Source: Marvania coccoides
Taxonomy: Eukaryota; Chlorophyta; Trebouxiophyceae; Chlorellales; Chlorellaceae
Length of the DNA stretch: 64,000 nucleotides
NCBI GenBank assembly: GCA_963854735.1
Contig: OY978102.1
Coordinates: 620,001-684,000, forward strand
Direction of reading: 5' to 3'
Of this stretch, positions 1-10,899 are shown piece by piece. Position numbers and translations under genes: made by a program. The notes under the pieces are model-generated. The model saw nothing but the letters and a program-made list of their open reading frames with translations. It was not told where the DNA came from and did not search any database. Within the stretch, counting starts at the first letter, position 1. Each line of letters begins with the position of its first letter.

Positions 1-334
1 AGCTGTTCGAGATGTGAAGGACTTTGTTTGAGAGCCCAGCAGGGCTGATCCCAGCGTGCAGCTCATTTGCAGAGTTTCACCAATGTTTTTTTGAACAAAA
101 AAAATAAACAATCAGAACACGAACAGGGGTGGATAAAATAGGTTTTTGATAGAAATAGAGAAATAGAAGGCCAGGCCCTTGTGCCGAAAAAAAGCATGTA
201 TCGAGGCTCCAAAAAATTATCATTTTAAGCTTTAACTGCGTTGCGCTGCTTGCCAGACAGGACAGGAAGGAAATGGAGCACGCGCTGGATTTATAATTAA
301 TTTTAATTTCGACAAGAGCGACGCACAACTGACA
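1..334. other. intergenic, no gene seen
   Basis: AT-rich spacer upstream of the sorting nexin gene. It is the left edge of the window and could hold the end of a neighbouring gene, but no exon with convincing splice sites or conserved residues is visible on either strand. Confidence 0.6.
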
Positions 335-2361
335 ATGGCTGACGTGAACGACCCCCTACGGAGTTTTGGGGCTGTATCTTTGGAGGTGACCAGCAGACCC
401 ACGCCATTTTTTTGAATCCCTTCCTTTTTTCCTTCGTGATCTGACCCACTTTCAACCCGATAAAAACATGCCCGCAGGACGATATCAACGAAGAAATATC
501 CCTAGACGACGACCCCGTCGATCAGCTCCAAAAGAGCCTTGAACATGCTGCTGCTTCGGACCCGCTGGCCTCTTCCTCTGCTGCAGCAACAACAGGCCAC
601 TTCGGCCCGCTATCAGACAGCTTAGAGAACGTGGACCTTGAGCACTCTGACGCGGCCATTGCCCGTCCAGGGTCCCCGGAATCAGAAATTAACGCTGCTG
701 GAGACAATGGGGCTGGTGCATCTGCGGCAGCAGCTGCTGGACCTTCTTCCGCTTCATCCTCAACCCGGCCTGCAGCTCACGTCCGCATCGTCGTTTCAGA
801 CCCTGTGAAGCGCGTTACAGTAAGAGTAGAGCTTTCGTTGCCAGTCCTTTTCAACTTCGGCTGTCTAATTTCTAATTTGTGTGTTTCTTCATTGCTTTTC
901 AGGACTCCAGGCTGTTGCCTGGTTTCACCAACTCCCACTACGAGTATCTGGTGACCTCTGCGCCCACCAACGGCGCCAGTATTGACGCCTGGCCCCGCGC
1001 AGAGGTTCGCCGGAGATTCAACGACTTTGTGGCGCTGGCAGACTTGCTGGCTGAGACCCAGCGAGGGTACTTCATCTTCCCTCGCCCAGATAAAGGCGCG
1101 CTTGAGAGCGCAGCCACAGGGAAGTCTGACAACGAGTTTGTGGAGCAGCGCAGGTAAAAAAAAAATATATATATATATATATACACACACACATGCTGAA
1201 GCTTTGTAATCTCATCCTGGCAATTTATTAATTTTATATTTGAATTTTCTTCTTTTCTGTATTAATTACTTATTATCCCGTTTCTTTCCTCCCTCCCTCC
1301 CTCTCTCCCTCCCTCCCTCCCAACGTGGCAGGGCGGAACTAGAGCGCTACCTCCGTCGCCTGGTGCAGCACCCCGTGGTGGGGCACAGCGAGGAGCTGCG
1401 GGTGTTCCTCACCGCTGAGGGCTCCCTAAAGTCCTCCTTCCACTGGCAGCAGCTGCTCCCCCTTCGCGGCAGCTTCGTCGAGGGCATGGCCCGCCTGCCA
1501 GGTCAGCTCATCGGCTCGCAGTCCGCCGTGCCCACCACCACTGACGCCGCCAAGAACCCTAAGAACACCAACGACATGCTGCGATGGCTGAAAGAGATGG
1601 GGGAGCGCATGCGGCAGGAGTACCAGCCACCGACAAACCTGCCAGAGAGCGAGGTGGCGTTGCGGCAGGCCAAGGCCGGGGTGGAGTCGTACGGGGAGAC
1701 GCTGGCGCGGGCGTCGCGCCACGCTGAAAAGATGCTGCGGGAGTTTGAAAAGTGTGGGGCGGCCACCGGCGACCTGGGCCTGGCGCTGATTCGGCTTGGA
1801 AAGTATGAAGATGAGGAGGGATCCAAATGTGGGCAGTACACAGAGATTGGGTCTGCTGCACGTGCGCTGGCTGCTGACTCTCGCCGCGTGGGCATGGCGG
1901 CCGTGCGCACCAGCAGGCTGGCGAGGTCGGCAGCTGCGGAGAGCGTGATGGCTCTGGAGCCGCTGCACACGGAGCTCGCGATGGCGCCCGCGGTGACCGA
2001 CGCGCTGCAGGAACGGGAGGCGGCGCTGCTGACGGTGCAGAGCATTCAGGACGACATTGCGAAGAAGCGAGGGGCGCTGGCGACTGCGGAAGTCGATGTC
2101 TCCAAAGCTCGAAAAGCAGATTCTCTGCGCAATGAGATCGCGTCGCTTGATGCTGCGCTGGACGCGGCGGAAGCGGAGTACGAGCGGGTGAAGGGGCGCA
2201 ACGAATCTGAGCTGGAGCGGTGGCGGGCGGAGAAAGCAGCAGAGCTGGGCCGCATGACGTCCTCGTCCAGCCGAGTGACGGGGACATACTACCTGAGGGC
2301 TGCAGAGGTTTGGAGCGGAGTGGGGCAGGACCCGGCAGCAGCAGGGAATAATAATGCGTGA
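335..2361 (+). CDS. Sorting nexin, PX-BAR (SNX1/SNX2/Vps5-like)
   Basis: Four exons: 335-385, 478-819, 903-1153 and 1332-2361, all GT-AG, giving 557 aa. The acidic, Ser/Ala-rich N-terminus (about 130 aa) is followed by a phosphoinositide-binding PX domain (about residues 132-260) with the typical RRRFNDF segment, a FPRPDKG stretch and DNEFVEQRR. Residues from about 300 to the end are an alpha-helical, charged region as in the Vps5/BAR domain of retromer-associated sorting nexins. Such proteins dimerise on endosomes, bind PI3P and shape membrane tubules for cargo recycling. The start is the first ATG and leads into an acidic segment usual for this family. Intron 3 holds a TA/CA microsatellite and a long CT tract before its acceptor. 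The PX assignment is firm; which SNX paralogue it is cannot be told. Confidence 0.85.
1165..1320. repeat. (TA)n(CA)n microsatellite and CCCT-rich tract
   Basis: Inside intron 3 of the sorting nexin gene. A TA run followed by a CA run lies at about 1165-1193, and a nearly pure CCCT/CTCC pyrimidine tract at about 1286-1320 directly precedes the splice acceptor at 1331, probably serving as an extended polypyrimidine tract. Confidence 0.85.
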
Positions 2362-2565
2362 AAAAGGAGGGGGGGGTATAGAGCAATGCGCTGCTTCTTT
2401 TCTTTGGCTTCCCTGCAAACTGATTTGACTTGTAACTATTGCGTTCCCTTGCAACATACATGCTCCTCAGGAATGAATATTACAGGCTCCATTAGAATAT
2501 GAGTTACTGACGCACCGAGATTATTTATTGATTGAGAAATGAATTCCATTAATAATGAATGGCAT

Positions 2566-3612
2566 CTATTCAAATCCGCGGAAGGCTCCGCGAGAGTCTC
2601 TCGCCTCCCTCGCAGCTGGCGGCGCCGTCTGCAAAGGACGAGGGGCTGCGGCCGCCGCTCCAATTGCTGATGCCTTTGCTGCACGCTGGCGCCCTGGTTT
2701 CAGCTGCACGTGCCTGCTCCTCGCTGCCTCCGCCTCTAAATTTTCGTTAGAAGGCGTTTTTGGGGCAGTGGCTGCTGCGACGGAGGTGTCATTGTCGCTG
2801 CTGCCGCTGCCATTGGCTAAAATCGCCCCTCGCAGCGACTCCACTGTTTGCTGCAGCTCCGACGCCTTCGATTCATGGTCCGCAATCATCAAGCCTGAAT
2901 TCAGCGTCTCCAGCCGCTCGGTCAGCTGCTCCAGCGTGTCTAGTTGGCTCCGAGCGCTCGCCTGCACAAGGAGATTGAGTTCCTGGCACAGCTGCAATTT
3001 CACTCTTTCCTCCGCGTCCAGAATTTCTCTTGCCTTTTTCGCCGCTTCTTGAGCTGCGGTGTTCACGCTGCGAGCCGCTGCCACGCGTGAGTTTTGCTCT
3101 TCGATTTTCTTGCGCATCATCTCCAGAGCAGACTTTTTGGGGCCCACATTCATGCGCAGCTGCAGCTGCAGCTCTGACAGCTCCTTTTCAACGTCGCGGA
3201 TCCTCCCATAGTTTCGTTGTATGCTCCTGCAAGAGAAGAAAAAGTAGGGAGCGATTGATTTAGAAAAGATATAAATCTATTACATGTACTCGTATCTAAA
3301 CCCATTCTAAAAAACCATTCTTCCAATGCTAAGCGGGTCGGAATGATCGAAAATAGAATGTGTGATATGACGTGAGCAAAAGAAAGGAGCACCCACTCTC
3401 TCAGCTTTTTCTCCTTCTCCTCCAGCTCCTGTATGGATTGCGCAGCGTTGAGGTTTTGGTGCGGATGCAGGCGGCAGAATAATAAATAAATTAAAAAATC
3501 ATCAGAGAAGAAAAGAACCCACCTTCTCCGTCACATTAATGGTGCCTTGATGGGCTCCTCCATGCCTCCAGTCCTCCTCGGTTGGCTGCTTGTGCTGCAC
3601 AGCAGTTGACAT
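2566..3612 (-). CDS. Coiled-coil protein, RAB6-interacting golgin-like (GORAB family)
   Basis: Three exons on the minus strand: 3612-3523, 3428-3397 and 3226-2566 (GT-AG), 260 aa. Residues about 30-150 are a continuous heptad-rich coiled coil (ELEEKEKKLRE, then MRKKIEEQNSR, then LDTLEQLTERLETLN). The tail is disordered and Ala/Arg-rich. The order of the helical segments and the MRKKI motif resemble plant RAB6-interacting golgins, Golgi tethers binding RAB6. The identification rests on remembered family pattern, not on a diagnostic active site, so it could be another coiled-coil protein. It is convergent with the sorting nexin and divergent from the cysteine desulfurase gene. Confidence 0.55.
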
Positions 3613-3959
3613 TTCAAAAAACGAGAGTTGGGCCTGGATTAAAATACTACAGTAGTGGCGCAGGTTTGTGTGCTTGCGGCAAAAGACGCATATACAATAA
3701 CGGTTTAATGATTAATAGCAGGCAGCGTGCGCAAAGACGATTTCCGGCACCTCATATTTAGTCGAACTTCGATTTCGGAAGGAAAAAATTTTGCCCACTC
3801 ATATTAGCTAGCACGCCTCCCCCTCAGCACAATGTAATTTATATAATTTAAAAAGTGCACATATATACAAACACAACGCGCAATATACGAAGAGAACATC
3901 TTCATTTTCGCAATTACATTTCTGTTCCAAACACGCTATAGTTGTTCATCTGTTTCAAA
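3613..3959. promoter_or_regulatory. divergent intergenic promoter region
   Basis: 347 bp between two genes transcribed away from each other (golgin-like on the left, SufS on the right). It is AT-rich with no ORF and must contain both promoters. No specific motif can be assigned by eye. Confidence 0.4.
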
Positions 3960-5441
3960 ATGTTCGCTCGGCCAGCCTTTGTGGCTGATCACCACATGCC
4001 CGTGCCCAGCACCTCTTATACCATCGCGCTACGCCCCACATTTGCAGCATCCCGTAGGAGACTTCGCACCACAGTCGCTGCAGCAGTGAGTTTCAATCCT
4101 TCATCCCTTCAGTTACCTCTCCAACTCACCATTCATCGCCCCTCTCACCTCCCTTCAATTTCCCTGCAGAGCGTAGAAGCTCCTGCACCGGCGGCATTCT
4201 CTCTGGGCGAGCGTGTCCGTTCAGACTTTCCCATCCTGCACCAGGAGGTCCACGGCAAGCCTCTGGTGTACCTGGACAACGCCGCCACCTCCCAGAAGCC
4301 TCGCCTGGTTCTGGAGACTTTGGACGATTACTATTCTTCTTATAACTCAAACGTCCACCGAGGTGTGCACGCCCTCTCAGCCAAGGCCACCACCGCCTAC
4401 GAAGAGGCGCGCCAAAAGGTGGCGCGGTTTGTCGGCGCTGCGTCGCCCGAGGAGATCGTTTTCACGCGCGGAGCCACCGAGGCGTTGAATCTCGTGGCCA
4501 ACACCTGGGGGCTCACCACGCTGCGCCCAGGCGACGAAATCGTGCTGTCCGTGGCTGAGCATCACTCCAACATCGTGCCCTGGCAGATGGTGGCCGCCAA
4601 GACCGGCGCCGCGCTGAAATTCGTGGAGCTCACCCCTGAGACCCAGGAGCTGGACATGTCGCACCTTCGCGAATTAGTCACCCCCAATACAAAGCTCATT
4701 TCGCTGGTGCACGTCAGTAACGCGCTGGGGTGTGTGCTGCCGGTCCCTGAGGTGCTGGAGCTGGCCAGAAGCGTGGGCGCCAAGCTGTTGTTGGACGCCT
4801 GCCAGTCGGTGCCCAACATGCCAGTGAATGTCTCCACGCTGGGGGCAGACTGGATCGTGGCGTCCGGCCACAAAATGTGCGGGCCCACGGGCATTGGGTT
4901 CCTGTGGGGGCGGCGGGAGGTGCTGCAGTCTATGCCACCTTGGATGGGCGGCGGCGAAATGATTCAAGACGTGTTTCTCGATCACTCCACCTACGCAGAG
5001 CCCCCCTCGCGGTTTGAGGCCGGCACCCCCGCCATTGCGGAGGCCATCGGTCTGGGAGCCGCCTGCGACTACCTTTCTTCCTTGGGGATGGACAAGATCC
5101 ATGCGTACGAAAGAGAGCTGGGCGGGTATCTGTACGATAGGCTCGCTGAGGTGGAAAGGGTGAAGATATATGGCCCCCCGCCCACGGGGCCCACAGGCCG
5201 CGCCGCGCTGTGCACGTTCAACGTTGAGGGGCTGCACCCTACTGACGTTTCCACGCTGCTGGATCAGAGCGGAGTCGCGGTGAGGTCTGGCCACCTGTGC
5301 ACGCAGCCAGTGCACCGGGCGTTGGGGGTGTCTGCCACCGTGCGCGCCAGTCCCTACTTTTACAACACAAAAGGGGACGTGGATGCGTTCATTGCCAGCT
5401 TGAAAGAAACCATTGGTTTCTTTTCCGAGCTGGGCATGTGA
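3960..5441 (+). CDS. NFS2: Plastid cysteine desulfurase, SufS/NifS-like
   Basis: PLP-dependent enzyme that removes sulfur from cysteine as a persulfide, feeding plastid Fe-S cluster (SUF) assembly, and that can also act on selenocysteine. ATG at 3960; exons 3960-4085 and 4170-5441, intron 4086-4169 (84 bp, GT-AG, in frame and stop-free). The product is 465 aa, the usual length of plant NFS2. The first ~45 residues are basic and Ser/Ala/Arg-rich like a chloroplast transit peptide, with no hydrophobic signal in front. Catalytic features visible: the PLP lysine in ASGHKMCG (about K277), and the persulfide cysteine in RSGHLCTQP (about C419), the SufS class motif. Other family blocks include [11 protein letters not shown] and HSNIVPWQ. 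Convergent with the Wss1-like gene, 152 bp away. Confidence 0.95.
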   Translation: MFARPAFVADHHMPVPSTSYTIALRPTFAASRRRLRTTVAAAVSFNPSSLQLPLQLTIHRPSHLPSISLQSVEAPAPAAFSLGERVRSDFPILHQEVHGKPLVYLDNAATSQKPRLVLETLDDYYSSYNSNVHRGVHALSAKATTAYEEARQKVARFVGAASPEEIVFTRGATEALNLVANTWGLTTLRPGDEIVLSVAEHHSNIVPWQMVAAKTGAALKFVELTPETQELDMSHLRELVTPNTKLISLVHVSNALGCVLPVPEVLELARSVGAKLLLDACQSVPNMPVNVSTLGADWIVASGHKMCGPTGIGFLWGRREVLQSMPPWMGGGEMIQDVFLDHSTYAEPPSRFEAGTPAIAEAIGLGAACDYLSSLGMDKIHAYERELGGYLYDRLAEVERVKIYGPPPTGPTGRAALCTFNVEGLHPTDVSTLLDQSGVAVRSGHLCTQPVHRALGVSATVRASPYFYNTKGDVDAFIASLKETIGFFSELGM

Positions 5442-5593
5442 TTTTACTTTATTTCATTAGTAGGCTTGGTTAGCATTTCTAACAAGTACTTTAATTTGAT
5501 TTGAATGTACAGAGGGAAAACGTATATAGTGGCTGTAATGAAGAAAGGGATTACGTTTATTTATGTATATTTTTTTATTAATTCATAGTTCAT

Positions 5594-6887
5594 TCAGCGT
5601 CTGACCGTCAGGCACACCTCGCACTGCAATGCAATCGCTTTCGAGTTGAGGTAGGTGCAGGTTGGGCACGTCCACGATCCCCCTGCTTTTTCGCCCGGCT
5701 GCTGTACCGCCGCCGCCGCTCCTACAGAAGAAATCGGCATTGCATCTTCATCGGCAGTCAAATCCACGACGTCTTCAGACAGATCGACTCCTCCTCCTGC
5801 CTTGCTGCTGTCTTTCTGCGGCGGTCTGGAGGGCCCAGCGCCTGCAGCTGGAGCTGGAACCCCTTTTTTCTTGACGCCATCCTGCTGCTGCATCTCGCCT
5901 ACCCTCTTTCTGCTGCCCCCCTCCTCCCTCTGCTGCTGTTGCTGTTTTTGTTGCTGCTGTTTTCCGCTCCCTCCACCGCTACTCCCACCAGCAGCGTCAT
6001 GCTTTCCTGGCATAAAACGCCCATCCAGCACAGCTTGCAGTGCATCGTGAATTGAATGCCCTGTCTCCTGCTCCTCCCCCATCCATTCAGTGGGACACCA
6101 CCTAAACATAAAAAGAACGGTGTTCACTAAAATCCACAGTTAAATTGGAAAATATTGCGGCGCACCTGTTGTCCCGAGCTCTGCGCTCTGCTGCCGCAGC
6201 CGCCGCCAGCGCCGGCGGCAGATCCCGCAACGAGGTGTCACCACCTAATCGCTGGGGCCCATTGGACATGACCTGCTTGCGCGCTCTCTGTTCCGCAGCT
6301 TTGAGCGCTGCGTTCCTTCGATCGTGCGCCGACAGCTCTCTGCCCATAAAGCAACCGCCCACCTTGCCAGAAGCAGGCGCATCAAATCCTTCTCCAGTCC
6401 CAGAGACGCCTTTGGCCATCAGCTCTTCGCACTCTGCCTTTAATTCATCGAGAAGTTTATAAAATGGTCCGGCATGGGGCGAGTGCACATTGTGGGTTAT
6501 TTCGTGCAGCATGGTGCTTAAAACGGACTCGTAGGGGAGGAAAGTTTTTGGGGAGGAGGCAGGGCGCAGGCGCAGCAGGATCTTCATCGTACTGCCTTCC
6601 CCGCCGCCGACGTTCATCCCCTGTGCAATTAAAGGGGGGGAAATTGGGTAAGTTCGGAAATCGTGAAGATAATTTAAGTTTAAATTACTTCGACTTGCCA
6701 GCAGATTGCTTTGCCTGGGGAAGAATTCCTCGAGCAGAGGGACAGTGAACTTGCGGCGCCGCAAGATGGGTTGCAATTGCTTGGCAACCTGCTCCAGTGT
6801 GCGTTTTGCCTCGGCATCGTTGTCCATACCCAGCGAATCTATCCTGGAGACCTTGTAGGGATCGATGCTGTGAACTCTCGAGACCAT
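5594..6887 (-). CDS. Wss1/SPRTN-like DNA-protein crosslink metalloprotease (WLM domain)
   Basis: Three exons: 6887-6699, 6620-6166 and 6101-5594, 383 aa. Intron 1 (6698-6621, 78 bp) uses a GC donor (GCAAGT) and restores the family sequence LLGMNV. Intron 2 is GT-AG. The WLM peptidase domain covers about residues 1-240, with the zinc site H102-E-I-T-H106 and third ligand H112 in HEITHNVHSPH. Downstream lie a Gln-rich linker, an acidic SUMO-interacting motif (DVVDLTADED) and a C-terminal RanBP2-type zinc finger (WTCPTC...CEVC). This layout is that of yeast Wss1 and plant WSS1, SUMO-targeted proteases that degrade proteins crosslinked to DNA. The ATG at 6887 gives the expected N-terminus; a longer start is not excluded. 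Confidence 0.9.
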
Positions 6888-7232
6888 TATCTCGATCTGC
6901 ACCTTTTTTTTCCCCTCGTGAAACAATGTGCTTTCTTAGAGGTTTCACATCGCAGAGAAAGGAAAGAGATGATGAATTTAATATACGAATAGATTTAGAT
7001 CAAAATAACAATAAAAACTGGTGTTTTATTCTGTTCCGAGTTGTTATGCACTCAATGCAATTTGATTGAATTTCGCCACTAGTCTAATTAATTTTATTTT
7101 AGATAGCGAGGAAATTGCTTTGTTGTTGATAGCTTGATACAAACACCTGCTATATATTTTATTTAAAATACTTTGATCAAATATTGATATCGCATTCCCT
7201 CATTCCCTTCTCCTCATCACTAAAATTCAACC
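6888..7232. promoter_or_regulatory. divergent intergenic promoter region
   Basis: 345 bp, strongly AT-rich, between the Wss1-like gene (minus) and the lumenal FKBP gene (plus). No ORF with coding character. It should hold both promoters. Confidence 0.4.
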
Positions 7233-7992
7233 ATGAAAGTTTCTTGCTCGCCCTGCAACACGTGCCAGGCCCATCGCCCTATCTTTCGCACTCGGACCGC
7301 CATCATCACCAGAGCCGCAAAGCAAGAGCAATCTCCACCTCCCGCAACTACCCCCACCATTCCTCGCCGCAGTGCGCTGTTGGCCGGGGTGGTGATCCTC
7401 TGCAGCACCCAGGTGGGGCAGCTCCCGGCGTTCGCGGACGATTTTTCTACCACCGCCTCTGGCTTGAAATATTTTGACGTCAAGGTGGGAGAAGGCAAAT
7501 CGCCCAAGCCTGGGGACACCGTGGTGGTGCACTGGGCGGGGTACACAAAAGGGTATCAAGGAAAGCGGATCGACAATACCAGCGTCAGGGACGAGCCTTA
7601 TGAATTTGTACTTGGAGCCGGCGAGGTAAGAAAACAAAATTAACAGATATTACGCCTTTTATTTTTAAATATAACTTAGTCGAATGGAGAATACCGTGCA
7701 GGCTATTCCTGCCTTTGAGGAGGCGGTTTCGAGCATGAAGGCTGGCGGTCTGCGGCGAATTGAGGTCCCTGGTGAACGTCCAGCGCTTGCCTTCTCCCGA
7801 GACCGCTCTCAGCGCTTCACATCCGAGCTTTTCCGGGACAGAATTTTCAAGTATCGCGTGGGGCCGCAGCCTGCGGAGCTGGGAGGCCAGAGGGCGCTGG
7901 ATTTCGTGTTAGACAACGAGACGCTGCAAGACTTCAACCGAACGTTGCTGTTTGATATCAAAGTGCTGAGCGTGCGGCCAGCGAGGAAGTAA
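7233..7992 (+). CDS. Thylakoid-lumen FKBP-type peptidyl-prolyl isomerase (FKBP18-like)
   Basis: Two exons, 7233-7625 and 7702-7992 (GT-AG), 227 aa. The N-terminus is bipartite: a basic transit peptide of about 45 residues, then a twin-arginine-like lumen signal (RRSALLAGVVIL) ending near PAFADD, predicted to be exported to the thylakoid lumen. The mature part is one FKBP domain (GDTVVVHWAGYTKGYQGKR..., FVLGAGE then IPAFEEAVSSMKAGG), followed by a GGQRALDFVLDN block typical of plant lumenal FKBPs. Several canonical catalytic aromatic residues look altered, as often seen in lumenal members, so isomerase activity is uncertain. Plastid and lumen location are inferred from the presequence only. 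Confidence 0.85.
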
Positions 7993-8568
7993 AGTTGACT
8001 CGGATCACCTTTGTGGAGTCATGAGAGGGATATCGGGATGTATCGTTGAACTGCAATTTTTTGAGTGGGAACCGCAAAATAATTTACTTGCATTTTATTA
8101 TTATTTTAATTTTAATTTAGTTTGAGTCACAACGAAGCCATTCTTGGCTTGAATAAAAGAAAAAGATGCCAACAACGAGAAGAAACGTCCTGAGACAGCG
8201 TTTGTTATTACAAGAATTGACAACTTTTTTTCCGCCATGGAAAAATACTTTGGTGCTCTTTTCCACATGAAAATGCCTCAAATATTGATTCCTTCCCTGC
8301 CGCCTTTGGCCGTTTAATATTGAGATTCAACGAGAACGGGGAAACAATCTCCATTTGGCAACAGAAAAAAGGCATTCAAATCAAAATTCTGGACGGCAAG
8401 AGTTCAATTAGCTCATGCTCGCCTCATGAGGCACAAAATTTCATTTTGGATAATTTACAAACTTTTTATTCGTCTATTTATAAAATTCATAAGCCGCTAT
8501 TCAACAAAAATCGCAATTTTTTCTTCATTGAACCGATCAAAATAAAAAATAAAAAGAATATAGCCAAG
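7993..8568 (+). other. AT-rich spacer with a long open frame running into PAS1
   Basis: No recognisable gene. From about 8230 to the PAS1 ATG at 8569 one forward frame has no stop and is in frame with PAS1 exon 1, but it contains no ATG and is AT-rich and Asn/Ile/Lys-rich, unlike the Ala/Glu-rich exons around it. It may be 5' UTR, an unrecognised upstream exon, or old decayed coding sequence. Confidence 0.35.
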
Positions 8569-10617
8569 ATGGCGGCCTTGGAGCGCATATTAAAGCAATT
8601 TAGACAACAGCAGCAGCTAGACAGGGAGATTATAGAGCTGGAGCCAGAGTGCGACGAGAGAGACCTCCCCAACATCGCCGAGAGCAGGTCAGAAACAACC
8701 TCCGTGGGCTCTTTTGTCCTTCTCTTCTAAGCACCCAACTCACCAGATTCATATCGTAAAAACCGCAGGGAGGAGGCGAATCTGCAGCGTGGCGGGCTGA
8801 TGAAGGGCGTCGTTCAGCAAGGCGAGGGCCACGCCACTCCCAACCCAGGAGACCTCGTTTTCCTGCACTACAGCCTGATAGACCCCAAAGAAAACATCTT
8901 GGAGTCGACGCGGACTGAGTGCGGCGGTGCCGGCCACCCCCGGCCGTTTTTGCTGGGCAAGGGCGGCGCCCGACCACTGCGAGGCGTGGAGCTCGGCGTG
9001 GAAAGCATGCGGTTGAAAGAGCGCGCCAATTTTCTGCTGAAACCCGATTTTGGGTTTCTGCACAAGGATTGCACTCAAACGCCGCCCGCAGGGCTGCGCA
9101 GAGAAGACCCATTGGCGGTAGACGTTCAGCTGATGGGGTGGCTGCCTGCTGAGCACGTGCGCAGTACCACAGGCCAAGGTGGGGTAGTACTGCACACCAT
9201 AATCGAGGGAGAGGGCTGGGAGACCCCTAGACCGCCCTTTGAGGTCACCCTGAAGGTGGCAGCGAGAGGGCTGTCCACAATCGGCCAGCAGGGCCAAGGC
9301 GCGCTGTATTTCACGGCCACGGACATTCAGTGTAGCTTGGGGGACGGGACGTTGCCCCCTGGGCTGGATGAGGCGGTGCAGGCGATGCACAGGGGGGAGC
9401 AGGCGGTCGTTTGGTGTCCAGCAGAGTTGGCGAGCGGCGGAGCAGTGGTGCCGCCGCCTCCTGAGGCCGAGGGCATGGATTGCTTCCCTTCTCTGCGGTA
9501 CGTGGAGTTAACCGTCACCCTGGTGGATTTTTTGCAAGTGCGAGACTTGTCGCAAGACGGCCTGGCCACGAAACGCACGCTGCAAAAAGGGCAGGGGGAG
9601 TTTCCAGCCGGCTGCCCGCTGGAAGACACGCGCGTGGAGGCGCGGGTGCGGGTGCGCGCCGCCGGGGGCAAAGGTGACGGTATTTGGGCGCCGTTACCTG
9701 GGTCTAGCGATGGCCAGGGGTCGATCGAGTTTGAGACAGGGATGGGCATCGTGCCGGGGCCTGTGGAGGCAGCGCTGCGGCTGATGCTGCGGGGCGAGGT
9801 GGCGCTGGTGTGGTCTGCGCGGAGCCACGCCTACGGGAGCCGGGAGGATGCCCCGCCAGAGTCGGTGCTTCCTGACCCATCTGCCGACATTGAATTTGAA
9901 ATCGAGCTGGTAGACTTTGACCCAGAGCCCAATCAGACCACGCTTACGGTGGAGGACAAGCTGGCGCGGGCGGTGAAGTGGCGGGAGCAAGGCAATACGC
10001 TGTTCAAGGCTGGAAAGTATCGCCTTGCTCGGTCAAAGTACTTGAGAGGCATCAAAAGCGCGGACCAGGCGATAGAAGTGGAAACGCACGAGCAGATTGT
10101 GGCCAGGAGCGCCGCCAAGACGGCGTGCTACGTCAATTTGGCGGCGTGCGCGCAGCGGGAGGGGGAATGGGGCGAGGCCATTCAGTTTTGCGACAAAGCC
10201 ATCGGGTGAGTTTTTCAGGCAGTTTAAAATTGCACCGTTTATTTTATTTTTATCTTGGCTTTATTCTCAAGTAGCTATGCGTCAATTTAATTTTTAGTGG
10301 GAATGAACTTAAATTTTTTTTTTTTTTTTTTGCGAACAAATGGAGCTGCAATTTTATTTATTATATTTTGAGTTTGTTTCAGGGAGGAAGAGCGCCACGC
10401 TAAGGCTTTTTTCCGGCGGGCGATGGCGAAGTCGCACCTGGGGGACTACGCTGCGGCAAAAGAGGATTTTGCTACCGCCAAGGAGCTGGATCCAGAGGCG
10501 GCTGGAGAGGTGGACAGGGAGGTGGCGCGAATGGCGCAGAGAGCAAAGGCAGCGGCGGAGAAGCAGCGGCGGGAGTTTGGAAATTTTTTTAACAAACCGG
10601 CCAGCGGCAGCAAATAG
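8569..10617 (+). CDS. PAS1: PASTICCINO1-like protein: repeated FKBP domains plus TPR
   Basis: Three exons (8569-8687, 8769-10205, 10383-10617; GT-AG), 596 aa. After a short N-terminal helix come three FKBP-like units, beginning near MKGVVQQGEG, GQGGVVLHTIIEGEGW and DGLATKRTLQKGQGEFP, with linkers (FLQVRDLSQDG, CPLEDTRVEARV) matching plant PAS1/FKBP72 closely. The C-terminal ~200 residues hold TPR units (REQGNTLFKAGKY, AACAQREGEWGEAIQFCDKAIG, FFRRAMAKSHLGDYAAA). In plants PAS1 is an ER-associated scaffold of the very-long-chain fatty acid elongase complex. The FKBP units are divergent and probably not active isomerases. The ATG at 8569 is chosen because coding bias begins there, though the frame stays open upstream. 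Confidence 0.88.
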
Positions 10618-10899
10618 ACAATAATTATTTATATTCGCATTTCATGCGGAATGCAAAGTTGCATGGACGATTATATTGTTTACATAGGTGAAATATATTC
10701 AAACAGCGCTTTGGGTTTTTATTGAGTACGGGGAAACATCAATATGTGCGGCTTTTTTTGAAACGAGGAATCCTTTTTGCTGTCGTGTCATGAAATGATT
10801 GCACGAAGAGGAACAGAAATAAATATTTTTTTCCCTAACAAATTTATAGACAACTACTAGTAGACACGAGGAAAGCGACACTCCTCAGCTAGCTGCCGC

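Noticed and set aside
1426..2461. Long minus-strand ORFs under the sorting nexin last exon
   Set aside because: Shadows of a GC-rich exon. The plus strand has the PX-BAR protein.
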